A stretch of 64,000 bases of DNA from Bacteroidota bacterium (GCA_029237775.1 JAQZBR010000006.1:62001-126000), one strand, 5' to 3'. Counted from the stretch's first letter, positions 8,429 through 17,936 are shown. Numbers and translations: made by a program. Notes: generated by a model not told the origin, from the sequence alone.

Positions 8429-8809
8429 ATGGAAACAATTTCAATTGAAGGAACACCAAAAACCCCAACTATCACTTTCGATACAGGAAAAGGTTTTTTA
8501 GAAATCAAAGGACGTTCAATCCCTGAGAACTCGATCGAGTTTTATAAGCCTCTTGTGGATTGGTTAGAGAAATATGCTGCAAAGCCTCAGGCTGCGACCA
8601 ATGTAAATATACAGTTGGAATATTTTAACACCAGCTCTTCAAAATGTATTCTTGATGTATTCAAGAAACTTGAAGCAATCAATAAAGGTGGAAGCCAGGT
8701 TGTAATTAACTGGTATTACGAAGAGGATGATGAGGATATGTTGGAAGCTGGTGAAGATTACCAGGCGATCATCAATGTGCCTTTCAAAATGGTTCAGGTA
8801 GAAGAGTAA
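8429..8809 (+). CDS. siaC: SiaC family regulatory phosphoprotein (DUF1987)
   Basis: 126 residues, the usual length. It contains the family motif EYFNTSSSKC; Thr68 falls at the same number as the phosphorylated Thr of P. aeruginosa SiaC. In that organism unphosphorylated SiaC activates the diguanylate cyclase SiaD. No GGDEF protein is encoded in this window, so the target here is unknown. It forms an operon with siaB and is followed by a strong terminator. Confidence 0.88.
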   Translation: METISIEGTPKTPTITFDTGKGFLEIKGRSIPENSIEFYKPLVDWLEKYAAKPQAATNVNIQLEYFNTSSSKCILDVFKKLEAINKGGSQVVINWYYEEDDEDMLEAGEDYQAIINVPFKMVQVEE

Positions 8810-8833
8810 TTCTTCTTTCCAAAATATTAAAAG

Positions 8834-8866
8834 GGAACGTTTGCTTAGGCAGACGTTCCTTTTTTG
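8834..8866 (+). terminator. rho-independent terminator after siaC
   Basis: GGAACGTTTGC / GCAGACGTTCC (8834-8844 / 8849-8859), 11 bp with one G-U pair, loop TTAG, followed by seven T. Confidence 0.9.
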
Positions 8867-8942
8867 TTTTTTTAATTAACGCCTGGCCGCAGATTAACAG
8901 ATTTGGAATGGACACTTAACCTTTAACCTTTACCCTTTTTGT

Positions 8943-9416
8943 CTACCTCACCTTTGATAACTTAAATAAATAATAGATCATTGTCGGGAACAACAAAACA
9001 AATGGTAAAACAATTAATAAGCTTGAATACCTTATAAATTTCAGTTGCGCAGTTTGTACCATGCAATAACTTAGTAAAGTAAAAAAGAACAGGATTATTA
9101 CCTTTAAAGTTCTGCACATTTTAGCGGTGAGTATGTACTGTTGTTCAATGTTCTTTTCCCTCATCCTGTTTTTATAAAGGCCCGGATACTTTGAAATCAA
9201 CGAGAGGCCGATATAAATAACAAGCGATATTCCGAATATGATCCAGATCATATATTTACTTCCGAATCCGTCCGCTTCCCCGTCAAAATTGAAATGGATA
9301 GGAACTATGGATGGGAGTGCAGGCATTGCCAAACATATTATGACTGCTGTACCGAGTAAGAATATGATCGAAACTATTTCCGCGATCTTATCTTTTGTGT
9401 CGAGTATCATTTTCAT
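8943..9416 (-). CDS. DUF1648-containing membrane protein
   Basis: 157 residues with four hydrophobic segments (about 14-33, 52-73, 103-121, 128-150). After the first comes LPSIVPIHFNFDGEADGFGSK, the signature of DUF1648, a domain also found at the N-terminus of SdpI immunity proteins. There is no SdpI-like second domain here. It starts 11 bases after the stop of the lipoprotein gene at 9428-10042, so the two are probably co-transcribed. Function unknown. Confidence 0.75.
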   Translation of the reverse strand: MKMILDTKDKIAEIVSIIFLLGTAVIICLAMPALPSIVPIHFNFDGEADGFGSKYMIWIIFGISLVIYIGLSLISKYPGLYKNRMREKNIEQQYILTAKMCRTLKVIILFFFTLLSYCMVQTAQLKFIRYSSLLIVLPFVLLFPTMIYYLFKLSKVR

Positions 9417-9427
9417 AATTCAGACCT

Positions 9428-10042
9428 TTAATAATTTATTAAAAATTCGGATACTGCTCCATTTGTGCAGACCGTTGAATTTGAAAATGAAGTGGTAATA
9501 TTGTTCTTCGTAACTGTCCAATTCAGATTTACAATTTTCGGAGGACATCCATTTACAGTTATTCTTCTAAGTGTATCAATAGAGAAACCCTTAAAATGGA
9601 ATTGAAGATGATACGTAGGCAAGCTGGAGTTCGGCCGTACTGCATCTATAAATATACTGTCGTTACTATCAAAAGGCGTAATATTCCTGACTTTTAAATC
9701 CAAATAGGAGATGGCGCTTTGGTCGGATTTTAACAAAAACACTTGCTTGTCCGTCCTCTTCTTAATATAGTCTGAGCTGGTTCCAACGCACTGCACCCAA
9801 TAATTATTATCAAGAAAGGAGGCATGGACGTGAAAATAGAATGAGCCATCCGGCCAGGTTGTTTGAGTTTCCACTTTCTCCGAACGGTTAGTACCTTTCT
9901 CACCTGTCCATAGTTCGACAGATTCGTTTCCGAGCGGAGCTTTCGAACATTCATCGTAGATCCTCCCATGTATTGTTGTGTTAGGTCTCTGACATGAAAG
10001 GCCTATTAACACTAGGAATATGTATAAAATAAATTTTTTCAT
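9428..10042 (-). CDS. lipoprotein of unknown function
   Basis: 204 residues. The signal peptide ends in a lipobox (LVLIGLSCQRP, Cys17). Residues about 22-100 (IHGRIYDECSKAPLGNESVELW ... DGSFYFHVHA) look like a carboxypeptidase-regulatory-like/transthyretin-type beta-sandwich, common in Bacteroidota surface proteins. The remainder is not recognised. It precedes the DUF1648 gene by 11 bases on the minus strand. Confidence 0.7.
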   Translation of the reverse strand: MKKFILYIFLVLIGLSCQRPNTTIHGRIYDECSKAPLGNESVELWTGEKGTNRSEKVETQTTWPDGSFYFHVHASFLDNNYWVQCVGTSSDYIKKRTDKQVFLLKSDQSAISYLDLKVRNITPFDSNDSIFIDAVRPNSSLPTYHLQFHFKGFSIDTLRRITVNGCPPKIVNLNWTVTKNNITTSFSNSTVCTNGAVSEFLINY

Positions 10043-10123
10043 TATGGATTTAAGATGACTCTGAAATTCTAAGTATTGGCCAACAACTAACTAATTTGAT
10101 AGTTTAACTGAAGCTGATTTTAG

Positions 10124-11107
10124 TTATTCTGAAAACCATTTTCGAAGTTGGCTCGCAATTTCTTCGCAATTACAATTAATGTCCGGACTTATTCCATCCC
10201 AATATTCTTTTTTATTATGGTCAGCATCAACAGCAGTAGTAATTATCAGGTATTCATCTTCAGCCATTTTAATTGGTTTATTCGCAGTGGAAAATCCTGA
10301 AGTCTTAGAGCCAAAAAGTTTTGCTGTTTTAATGCTTTTAGTGGCGATGGCAACCGCTTCCCCGGCACTGGAGGTTCTGGGGCCAATTAATACAGCAATT
10401 TTCAATTTCTTATTCTTTAATTTATAGAAGATAGGTGTGGGTAGATATTTGTTTGTTTGTGGAAATTCATTATACCAGATTTGTCCGTTCATCTTGCTCC
10501 AGCTTACTTCTTTTTCACTGATAAAATATCCTAAGGTTCCATTCGGAAAAAAGGGAGTGAGAGAAATGAGCATTGGCCACATATTTCCACCGGTATTGCC
10601 TCTAAGGTCAATTATCCAGCCCTTCAGTTCTCGTTGATCAATTGATTTTAGAGAGTCAAGAATAGCAGTAATATATTTTTCCGCTTTTATTTTAGATGAT
10701 TCCAGGCCGAACGGATCAATTGAAAGGCCTGAAATTTCCAGATAGCCCATTTCGGGCAGTTCTATGTTGAAATTGATTTCTTTACACGTTTTCGAGGAAA
10801 TTGAATCACTTCTTACAATGCGATTGCTCTGATATAAATTACGGTTTTTAGTTTTGTAAAATGTGTGCGGGTTGCCATTAAGGTCTAATGCAAGAATGAT
10901 AGCGGAATCTCTTCGGACCAGAGCTTTTTCTAAAACTTTTTTTTCAAAATCCTTCCAGTCTATTTTCTCTTTTTCAATTGAATTTTGCCGAAATGCCTCA
11001 ATTAAATTTTTATAGAATTGTTTTTCTTCAGACGATAGCCTCCTCTCGCTCTGCCCGGAAACGAGGGTTGTAACCAATAAGAATATTATTAAATATGTAG
11101 TTTTCAT
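10124..11107 (-). CDS. secreted S41 family peptidase
   Basis: 327 residues with an N-terminal signal peptide (about 1-19, ending VSGQS). The S41 core is seen at residues 160-300: LKGWIIDLRGNTGGN (conserved strand and oxyanion loop), IAVLIGPRTSSAGEAVA with the catalytic Ser at 246/247, and LFGSKTSGFSTAN. No PDZ domain is apparent, and the protein is shorter than Ctp/Tsp proteases, so it resembles the small S41 hydrolases of Bacteroidota. Substrate unknown. It sits alone between two genes of unknown function on the minus strand. Confidence 0.83.
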   Translation of the reverse strand: MKTTYLIIFLLVTTLVSGQSERRLSSEEKQFYKNLIEAFRQNSIEKEKIDWKDFEKKVLEKALVRRDSAIILALDLNGNPHTFYKTKNRNLYQSNRIVRSDSISSKTCKEINFNIELPEMGYLEISGLSIDPFGLESSKIKAEKYITAILDSLKSIDQRELKGWIIDLRGNTGGNMWPMLISLTPFFPNGTLGYFISEKEVSWSKMNGQIWYNEFPQTNKYLPTPIFYKLKNKKLKIAVLIGPRTSSAGEAVAIATKSIKTAKLFGSKTSGFSTANKPIKMAEDEYLIITTAVDADHNKKEYWDGISPDINCNCEEIASQLRKWFSE

Positions 11108-11167
11108 AGAAACAAATGTCTCTGATCTCGCGCGTCAGCTCTAAGGATTTCGTTGATTATTAAATCA

Positions 11168-11806
11168 TTATTTTACTTTTAGCTCATTGGAAAGCTTTTC
11201 AATGTCAAGCGGATAATTATTCAAAGTAAGCGAATTGCCAATGCCAATAAAAGTTGTTCTGATTTTGTCGAATGTTGTAAGCTTAGTTTGCTCTCCCTTC
11301 ATTACGGGAATGGTCCAGAAAACTAACTGATCAAAACAGAAGGTTATAAAATAATATTGTTTGTCAACTTTTTTGTTCCAGCTGGCTCCTAAGCTTTCCC
11401 AGAAGATAAATGTTTTACCATTGAGACTCATAAACTCATAATTGCTGTCAATATCCTTCGAGTAATGATATTGGATCTTTAAATAATTCATGTTGCCGAT
11501 CAGGTTTTCCCTTAGGAACTCTTCTTGTAAATGATCAAAGTCAGACTTCCGGTTAATCGGGGTAGTGTATTCTTTCAGGAGCTTGTGATCAACCGTAAGC
11601 ACATAGGGCTTGTTTGCAGGTTTAATGGTGTCGCCAACAACTTCATATGAGAATGAATGTTTTGTGCCGTTATAGACCACTACCGCTTTTTTCTTTCCTA
11701 AAATTAGATTGGAGTTGAATTCTTCCGGTTCATGGTATTTATTACCTTGTGAAAAGCAAATAGTAAAATGGGCACATAAAAATAAAAGCAGGGCTGACTT
11801 TTTCAT
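11168..11806 (-). CDS. secreted protein of unknown function
   Basis: 212 residues, not recognised. Residues 1-19 form a signal peptide (LLLFLCAHFTICFSQG). The mature part is of mixed charge without repeats or obvious motifs. A 60-base gap separates its stop from the S41 peptidase start on the same strand, so co-expression is possible. The terminator of the ABC transporter gene lies just upstream, so this gene should have its own promoter. Confidence 0.6.
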   Translation of the reverse strand: MKKSALLLFLCAHFTICFSQGNKYHEPEEFNSNLILGKKKAVVVYNGTKHSFSYEVVGDTIKPANKPYVLTVDHKLLKEYTTPINRKSDFDHLQEEFLRENLIGNMNYLKIQYHYSKDIDSNYEFMSLNGKTFIFWESLGASWNKKVDKQYYFITFCFDQLVFWTIPVMKGEQTKLTTFDKIRTTFIGIGNSLTLNNYPLDIEKLSNELKVK

Positions 11807-11866
11807 TTGGAAATTTTTCTGATGCCTTTATTATCCAATCCACAAGCATTAATCCGATCCTAAAAA

Positions 11867-11892
11867 AAAGAACGCCTTTCAGCGTTCCTTTT
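11867..11892 (-). terminator. rho-independent terminator after the TerB-ABC transporter gene
   Basis: GAACGC / GCGTTC (11870-11875 / 11882-11887) with A-rich sequence on one side and T-rich on the other, so it could stop transcripts from both strands; the minus-strand ABC gene ends 8 bases away. Confidence 0.75.
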
Positions 11893-11899
11893 TTAATTC

Positions 11900-14800
11900 T
11901 TATTTCCTCTTTCTCCCAATACTGCTGAATAAATTCTCAAGGCCATTGATGAATTTTTTCAAGACATCGAAGTAGAGTGTGATACCGAGTAATAACGACA
12001 TACCCCAGATCACACATAAGTTGAACCAGAACGTGTCATAATAATTATTAAACAGCTTCTTGCGTGGTGCAAAGAAATGCGCTCTTCCATTATTCGTTGT
12101 CGGATCCAGATACACAGGCTCGATCTTCTGAACATACTCGCCATCAAGATCCAGGATCCGGTACGGAGTGGTACGGTTGGTAACAAGATCATGCAGGCTC
12201 TCATTCTGATATTCATCCTTTTCTTTCAGATAATTAAAATGAGAAACACTGTCCTTCATGTACTTCCCTATCTCTTTATCCTTCAATTCTGTCGCGTTCT
12301 TGAAGTTCTTCTGATAGTTCAGCTTCAGATCATCCAGACATTTATGGATCGGTGCAGCAACAGCAGGACCGAAAGCCCCTATGTTCAGGTTGCCGAGTCC
12401 GGCACACTTTACTCTTGAATTTGTTTTTACAGCAAGCTCTTTTTCAAGCTCTTTTCTAACCATGGTAAGCGCTGCAACAACTTCCTGCTTTCTGTCGGGT
12501 TTGTTGTAATTCGTTTCGCAGAACTCAAGCTTCTTCACCATTTCCGGTAACCAGAAATCTTTCTTGTATGTAGCAATGCTGATCGCTTTATCATACTTGT
12601 AAAGATCCTTATCGAATTTGTTGTCCTTAAATTGTCTGATCGCCAAGGCTTCAAATGCCCAACGCGATGTCATTACCTCTCCGGAGAAAGGTACATAGCT
12701 CTGTGAAGTGATCGCAGGATTCAGCTTATCGAACTTCACGATAACACCACTCAATAATAATTGCGGAATGATCAGGAACGGAATCAGGATGTAAATGGTC
12801 ACAGCTGAATTGAAGCTCGCGGAAATATTCAATCCAAGCATGTTTGCGAAGCATGATGTGGTAAACAGAACCATCCAGTATGAAAGGTTCATTCCGTGGA
12901 TCTCCAGTACATAATTTCCAACTAGCACAAACATAAATGTCTGGATCGCGGAAAGCACAAACATGATAATGATCTTGCTCCACAGGTAACTTCCTTTACT
13001 CAAGTTCAGGAAAGACTCACGCTTCTGGATTTTTCTGTCGCGGATGATCTCCTCAGCACTCACAGTTAAGCCTATGAAGAGCGCAACAACAACTGCCATG
13101 AATAAATATGCAGGTAGGTTTTCATTCTCACGGAATTTATATCCGATCTTATTTGAAAGGTCTGTATTGTAAAACTTAATTAAATACGAGAGGATAAATG
13201 CAAGCACCGGAGCCTCCAGCAAGTTGATGGAAAGGTATTGCTTGTTGGTTAGCTTTGAAAGTACATCACGCGTGATGAAAACTTTGAACTGATTGAATTT
13301 GTTAGGACGCTTAAATGTGCTCTCAGGGATTTCAGTATACGTTCCGCTCTCCTCAACTTTTTTCTCAATTTTATCTTTATAAAAATTGTTCCACTCTGAA
13401 GGAGATGTTTTTCTGTTAAGCGTTAAGTTACCGTACTCATCCAATACCTTCGATTCGATAATATTGAATACCTGTTCCGGGTTAACGTTACCGCATTCGA
13501 TACATTCGCTTTCATTACTGTTAGCATGATTCACAACAGTTTTGAAATAGATCACCGAGTCGACCGGATTTCCGTAATAGATCGGATAACCGCCAACGTC
13601 CAGGATCATCAGCTTATCGAACATCTTGAAAATGTCGGATGATGGCTGATGGATCACCACGAACACAAGCTTGCCTTTCAAAGCAAGCTCTTTAAGCAAG
13701 TCCATGATGTTTTCCGAATCCCTTGATGATAATCCGGAAGTAGGCTCATCAACAAAAAGTACGGATGGTTCACGGATCAACTCAAGTGCAATGTTCAGAC
13801 GCTTACGCTGTCCACCGGAAATTGTCTTTTCGAGCGGACTACCAACTTTAAGATCGCGTGTTTCAATCAAACCGATATCCGTTAAAACTTTAACCACCAT
13901 GTCGGAGATCTCCGCATCGTTCTTATCACCAAAACATAATTTTGCGTTGTAGAATAAATTCTGGAATACAGTTAACTCTTCTATAAGCAAATCATCCTGC
14001 GACACGTGTCCGATAACCCCTTCGATCTTATGCTTCTCAGTATGGATGTTGATCCCGTTGATCTTTACAGATCCTCCACTTGGAACTTCATTACTGTTCA
14101 ACACATTCAGTAAGGTAGATTTACCCGCACCGGAACCTCCCATGATCCCGATGAGCTTTCCTGACTCTTCACTGAAGTTGATATCACGAAGACCTAATTT
14201 TCCGCCTTTGAATTTGTATTCCAGGTGCTGCACAACAAATGATACTTTCGCTTTCGAAGTATCGCTCATAAATGTGCTGAGGATATCGCTGTAATAAACA
14301 GGCTTCACCTTGGAGCTTCTTAATGATGATCCCGGAGTAAGGATGTATACTTTGCGCGGAATGAGGATCTGGCCGTTAAGGAGTAATTCAGCTTTGCCGA
14401 AATACACCAACGCATACATGTTAACGCTTGGGATCCACAGTACGCGTGCCTGTCCGGTTACTCCTTCTGCATAAAAATGTTTTGTCTCTCTGAACTCGTG
14501 CGTTGTCTTGTTGTTAATGACAAGCACATACTGAGAATCAGGAATAGTGTCTTCCGTTGCACGCACAAAGCTCATGCAGCGTTTGTACTCTTCGTCTTCT
14601 ATGTTAAATGTTTCAGCAACCGTTGTGATGAATTCTAATTCCTGTTCGGAGATCTCAGTGTTTGAATTAATGAACTCGATCAGGCGGATAAGCACGACCA
14701 CTTTCTGTACTTGTGTAAGCTCGCTGTTGATCTGTGTACAGATCTTCAGGATTTTAACAGAGTTAAGCGAAGTACGTTTTGCAGTACCATCTTTTTTCTT

Positions 14801-14983
14801 TGTTACCTGGTGATGCGCTTCAAGAAAATCATCGAAAATAGCGAGGTACTGATCAACCAGCTCCTGGTTCAATTGCTGCTTTAAGAATGATTGTACAATT
14901 AAACGGCCGTTGTCATTGATCCCGTCCACCCTTGCAATGATGGCAAACATTTGCATGAGGGCCTTCAATATACGTTCACTCAT
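11900..14983 (-). CDS. TerB-like domain/ABCG-type ABC transporter fusion
   Basis: 1027 residues. Residues 1-145 are helical and resemble a TerB/DjlA-type domain (FAIIARVDG near the start). Residues 150-245 are beta-rich and may be FHA-like, as found before the ATPase in some ABCG-like proteins. The ATPase follows: Walker A GGSGAGKST (282-290), signature ISGGQRKRLN (388-397), Walker B LFVDEPTSGL, H-loop VIHQPSS. The C-terminal half is an ABC-2 permease with about six segments interrupted by a large periplasmic loop (about residues 760-960). Domain order ATPase-then-permease is that of ABCG half-transporters, so it probably works as a dimer; substrate unknown. Two secreted-protein genes lie directly upstream. 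Confidence 0.85.
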   Translation of the reverse strand: MSERILKALMQMFAIIARVDGINDNGRLIVQSFLKQQLNQELVDQYLAIFDDFLEAHHQVTKKKDGTAKRTSLNSVKILKICTQINSELTQVQKVVVLIRLIEFINSNTEISEQELEFITTVAETFNIEDEEYKRCMSFVRATEDTIPDSQYVLVINNKTTHEFRETKHFYAEGVTGQARVLWIPSVNMYALVYFGKAELLLNGQILIPRKVYILTPGSSLRSSKVKPVYYSDILSTFMSDTSKAKVSFVVQHLEYKFKGGKLGLRDINFSEESGKLIGIMGGSGAGKSTLLNVLNSNEVPSGGSVKINGINIHTEKHKIEGVIGHVSQDDLLIEELTVFQNLFYNAKLCFGDKNDAEISDMVVKVLTDIGLIETRDLKVGSPLEKTISGGQRKRLNIALELIREPSVLFVDEPTSGLSSRDSENIMDLLKELALKGKLVFVVIHQPSSDIFKMFDKLMILDVGGYPIYYGNPVDSVIYFKTVVNHANSNESECIECGNVNPEQVFNIIESKVLDEYGNLTLNRKTSPSEWNNFYKDKIEKKVEESGTYTEIPESTFKRPNKFNQFKVFITRDVLSKLTNKQYLSINLLEAPVLAFILSYLIKFYNTDLSNKIGYKFRENENLPAYLFMAVVVALFIGLTVSAEEIIRDRKIQKRESFLNLSKGSYLWSKIIIMFVLSAIQTFMFVLVGNYVLEIHGMNLSYWMVLFTTSCFANMLGLNISASFNSAVTIYILIPFLIIPQLLLSGVIVKFDKLNPAITSQSYVPFSGEVMTSRWAFEALAIRQFKDNKFDKDLYKYDKAISIATYKKDFWLPEMVKKLEFCETNYNKPDRKQEVVAALTMVRKELEKELAVKTNSRVKCAGLGNLNIGAFGPAVAAPIHKCLDDLKLNYQKNFKNATELKDKEIGKYMKDSVSHFNYLKEKDEYQNESLHDLVTNRTTPYRILDLDGEYVQKIEPVYLDPTTNNGRAHFFAPRKKLFNNYYDTFWFNLCVIWGMSLLLGITLYFDVLKKFINGLENLFSSIGRKRK

Positions 14984-15070
14984 AATCGAATAAGTTTAAA
15001 ATATTATTGGAAAAAAAAAGACATTAATACCGCAGTAATTAATGCCTTTAAAATGTTCTGTGTGTGTATT

Positions 15071-15505
15071 CTATTTTTGTTGTTTGAAACCTATCAATAC
15101 TACAGCTCTACCGGAACCCTGTGCTCCACCGTCAAGCTTAGCTTCAATGATACATTCCAAAGTGCTCATGATCTTGAAATCCCAGTATGGTGCGTTTTTA
15201 AATTCGCTGTTGCTGAAAAGAAGATTATGCTCAGTGTCGTAAACTGAAAAGATCAGGTTGCCATCGGATAATCCGCTGCAGGCTGCAATACGGTATAATG
15301 TTCCACCGTATAGTGTTGTGTGGAATTCTGCAGTTTCATCAGCATTCATCAATAACGCACGGTATTGCTGTCCGTCAGAAATGAACTGGCTTTCAAGATG
15401 ACGTGCGCAGGCATTGGCAACTGTGTCAGCGATCTGAGCAGATGATGAAGTGGTAGCGAAAAAACCACAGATTACAACCGCCAGTTTTAAAAATCCTTTT
15501 TTCAT
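15071..15505 (-). CDS. secreted protein of unknown function, upstream of the ABC transporter gene
   Basis: 144 residues with a signal peptide (about 1-24, cleavage near SSAQ). The mature part looks beta-rich (LIFSVYDTEHNLLF, CIIEAKLDGG) and ends GRAVVLIGFKQQK; it may be a small beta-sandwich. Not recognised. It lies 88 bases upstream of the TerB-ABC gene and 52 bases downstream of the lipoprotein, all on the minus strand, suggesting a three-gene unit. Confidence 0.65.
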   Translation of the reverse strand: MKKGFLKLAVVICGFFATTSSSAQIADTVANACARHLESQFISDGQQYRALLMNADETAEFHTTLYGGTLYRIAACSGLSDGNLIFSVYDTEHNLLFSNSEFKNAPYWDFKIMSTLECIIEAKLDGGAQGSGRAVVLIGFKQQK

Positions 15506-15557
15506 ATTAAGTATATTCTATGTTTGAATTCGTTCTGTAATTTGATGCTTTTTATAA

Positions 15558-16454
15558 TTATCCTACAACCTGGCTTCTGATGTTTTTGATCTTCGCAGAG
15601 ATTGATTCGATCTGCTCAGGAGTGATCTTTACGTCAGTTTTGCTGTTGATAGTAGTTACTTTGTTTTCAGCATCAGTAACAGGCTTCTCATATTTGTACT
15701 GGAATTCAACTCCGTCAAATACAGTTGAAAGGTCATTTAAATTATCAATGAATTCAGTGTATTCAGGTTGAGAGTAAAATGGAGTAAGTAATTTAATAAG
15801 GCTTTGAAGAGAAGATTTCTGCTCAGCGATACGGTGCTTCACATCTTCGTTTGGTTTTGTCTTGTAAACATTTGTCGCGAAATACAAGCTTTCGATCCAT
15901 CCGCCAGCTAACACCAAACCGCTTACATCGCTGCGGTCGTTATTTTTCAGGTATGCATCGCTTGAGCGGTAAGCAACACCAACAAGCACTAACATAGAAT
16001 CTTTGTTACCAAGATTCTTCTGGAAACGCTCCAGGGTTTGTGTATCGAATGCGCCCGAAACACCAAGATCATCAGCAAGTTTTTTTGCTGAATTCAGGTA
16101 ACCGATCGCGTCCTGTGTCTGATCATAAATAGTTACGTAACCAAGGTCAGCACCGTAAATTCCAAGGTTAAGCGCCTTAGAAAAATTAGTTGAATACTGA
16201 GCTGATTTATTGGAAGGATTCAGAATGTCTTTAGCGTAAGTAGCACCGCTGTTCTTAATTAAAAAAGCAGTCTGGATAGGAGAAGGAATACTGAAAATTT
16301 CCCCGTTAACATTCAGGATCGTTGTTTGAGTACTGTCAACAGGTGGCAGATCATCACCGTCTTTCGGATTATCATTTCCGCATCCTGAAGCCAGCGCTGC
16401 AGAAACGGATAATAGTAGTAAAGCTCCCTTTAAATTAGTAGGTTTCAATCTCAT
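15558..16454 (-). CDS. helical lipoprotein of unknown function
   Basis: 298 residues from the ATG at 16454 (MRLKPTNLKG); an extension to 16502 is possible but would bury the signal peptide. The lipobox is SAALASGCGN. After a Pro/Asp linker the protein is largely alpha-helical with repeated Asp/Lys/Ser/Thr. The stretch VFDGVEFQYKYEKP precedes a short C-terminal helix. No known family is recognised. It is the first gene of the apparent unit with the 144-residue secreted protein and the ABC transporter, so it may act in the same envelope process. Confidence 0.7.
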   Translation of the reverse strand: MRLKPTNLKGALLLLSVSAALASGCGNDNPKDGDDLPPVDSTQTTILNVNGEIFSIPSPIQTAFLIKNSGATYAKDILNPSNKSAQYSTNFSKALNLGIYGADLGYVTIYDQTQDAIGYLNSAKKLADDLGVSGAFDTQTLERFQKNLGNKDSMLVLVGVAYRSSDAYLKNNDRSDVSGLVLAGGWIESLYFATNVYKTKPNEDVKHRIAEQKSSLQSLIKLLTPFYSQPEYTEFIDNLNDLSTVFDGVEFQYKYEKPVTDAENKVTTINSKTDVKITPEQIESISAKIKNIRSQVVG

Positions 16455-16715
16455 TTCAACGTATATTTTTATAGATGATTTTGTAAATGTCCCTTCATCC
16501 AATTACTGAATGAAAGCCCAAAAATAACACTTTATCTAATAAAACAAACAATTCGTCCGAACATTTTTAAAGAATTGCTCTTTTTGTATCGGTACAACTG
16601 AAAGTATTTGATTAAGAGTCCTTTACATGGGATTGTGATCGTCTCGTGATCACCCACTTCCCTCTTAATTTATTTTAATGATTCTGAATCCTATCTTTGC
16701 TAAAAATTATCACGC

Positions 16716-17936
16716 GTGGAGAAAGAGAAGGATTTTAAAATGATAGCAAAGACCATTTTCGGTCTTGAAGAAACACTTGCTACCGAGTTACTCAGACTTG
16801 GGGCAAAAAATATCGAAGTTCATAACAGGGCTGTCAGCTTTGAAGGCGATACCGGTTTTATGTATAAAGCCAACCTTTCACTTCGCACCGCATTGCGCAT
16901 TCTCGTGCCTTTCGAAACATTTACCGTAAAGGATGAAAAGTCTTTATACGATTCCATTCAGAAGATCGATTGGAGTAAGTTCATGGATGTTACCGACACC
17001 CTTGCTATTGATACCGTTCTCAACTCAGAGCTGTTCACACATTCCCAATACATTTCACAAAAAGCAAAGGATGCAATTGTTGATCAGTTCAGACTGAAAT
17101 TCAATGAGCGTCCTTCTGTTGACCTCGACAAACCGACCATCCGCATCAACATTCATATTTATAATGACACCTGCACCGTTGCGCTTGATAGTTCCGGTGA
17201 ATCGCTTCACAAGCGCGGTTATCGTGACAAGACCAACCTTGCGCCAATTAATGAGGTGCTTGCTGCCGGACTTGTACTGTTAAGTGGTTGGGATAAGCGG
17301 ACAAATTTTATCGACCCGATGTGCGGCTCAGGAACGATAGTAATAGAGGCTGCGCTTATAGCAAACAACATTCCGGCAGGCTACTTCCGTGAAGATTTCG
17401 GATTTCAACGCTGGCACAAATACATGCCTTATAATGAGGAGCTTTGGGATGTCATCTTCGATTCGGCAGTTAACCGGATCACAGATCATCAGCAAACGAT
17501 AATAGGCGGAGAGCTTTCGCCTAACGTTGCAAAAAAAGCAAAAGAGAATATCAAGCTTGCTAAGGTGGATGATGTGGTGAAGATCGTGAATGTGGATATG
17601 AAAGATTTTGAAGTTCCTCCGGGACGTGGCGTGGTCATTATTAATCCTCCATATGGCGAACGTATGGTAAAAGATAATATCGAAGAGCTGTATAAAATGA
17701 TGGGCGATACCTTCAAAGCAAAATTCAGTGGTTATGATTGCTGGATCCTCAGCTCGAACATTGATGCATTAAAGAATGTGGGATTGAGGCCCTCGAGAAA
17801 GATCACGCTTTATAACGGACAGCTTGAATGTAAGTTCATGAAGTATGAAATGTATCAGGGAACAAAAAAGATTCATAAGCTGGAAGGAAGAAGTCCGGAG
17901 TCGGGAGATCGAAGAAAACTTTCGGATAACGAATAA
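16716..17936 (+). CDS. THUMP-domain class I RNA methyltransferase (RlmL/YcbY N-terminal type)
   Basis: 406 residues. Residues 5-165 contain a ferredoxin-like plus THUMP region (KTIFGLEETLATELLRLGAKN opens it) and the rest is a Rossmann methyltransferase with DPMCGSGTIVIEAAL (motif I) and the catalytic NPPYGER (motif IV) typical of N2-guanine RNA methyltransferases. E. coli RlmL modifies G2445 of 23S rRNA with this half; the second RlmL half (RlmK) is absent. A GTG start at 16716 is chosen because a TATCTTTG box (16692-16699) lies 16 bases upstream; ATG at 16740 is the alternative. The last codons overlap a dispersed repeat. Confidence 0.87.
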   Translation: MEKEKDFKMIAKTIFGLEETLATELLRLGAKNIEVHNRAVSFEGDTGFMYKANLSLRTALRILVPFETFTVKDEKSLYDSIQKIDWSKFMDVTDTLAIDTVLNSELFTHSQYISQKAKDAIVDQFRLKFNERPSVDLDKPTIRINIHIYNDTCTVALDSSGESLHKRGYRDKTNLAPINEVLAAGLVLLSGWDKRTNFIDPMCGSGTIVIEAALIANNIPAGYFREDFGFQRWHKYMPYNEELWDVIFDSAVNRITDHQQTIIGGELSPNVAKKAKENIKLAKVDDVVKIVNVDMKDFEVPPGRGVVIINPPYGERMVKDNIEELYKMMGDTFKAKFSGYDCWILSSNIDALKNVGLRPSRKITLYNGQLECKFMKYEMYQGTKKIHKLEGRSPESGDRRKLSDNE

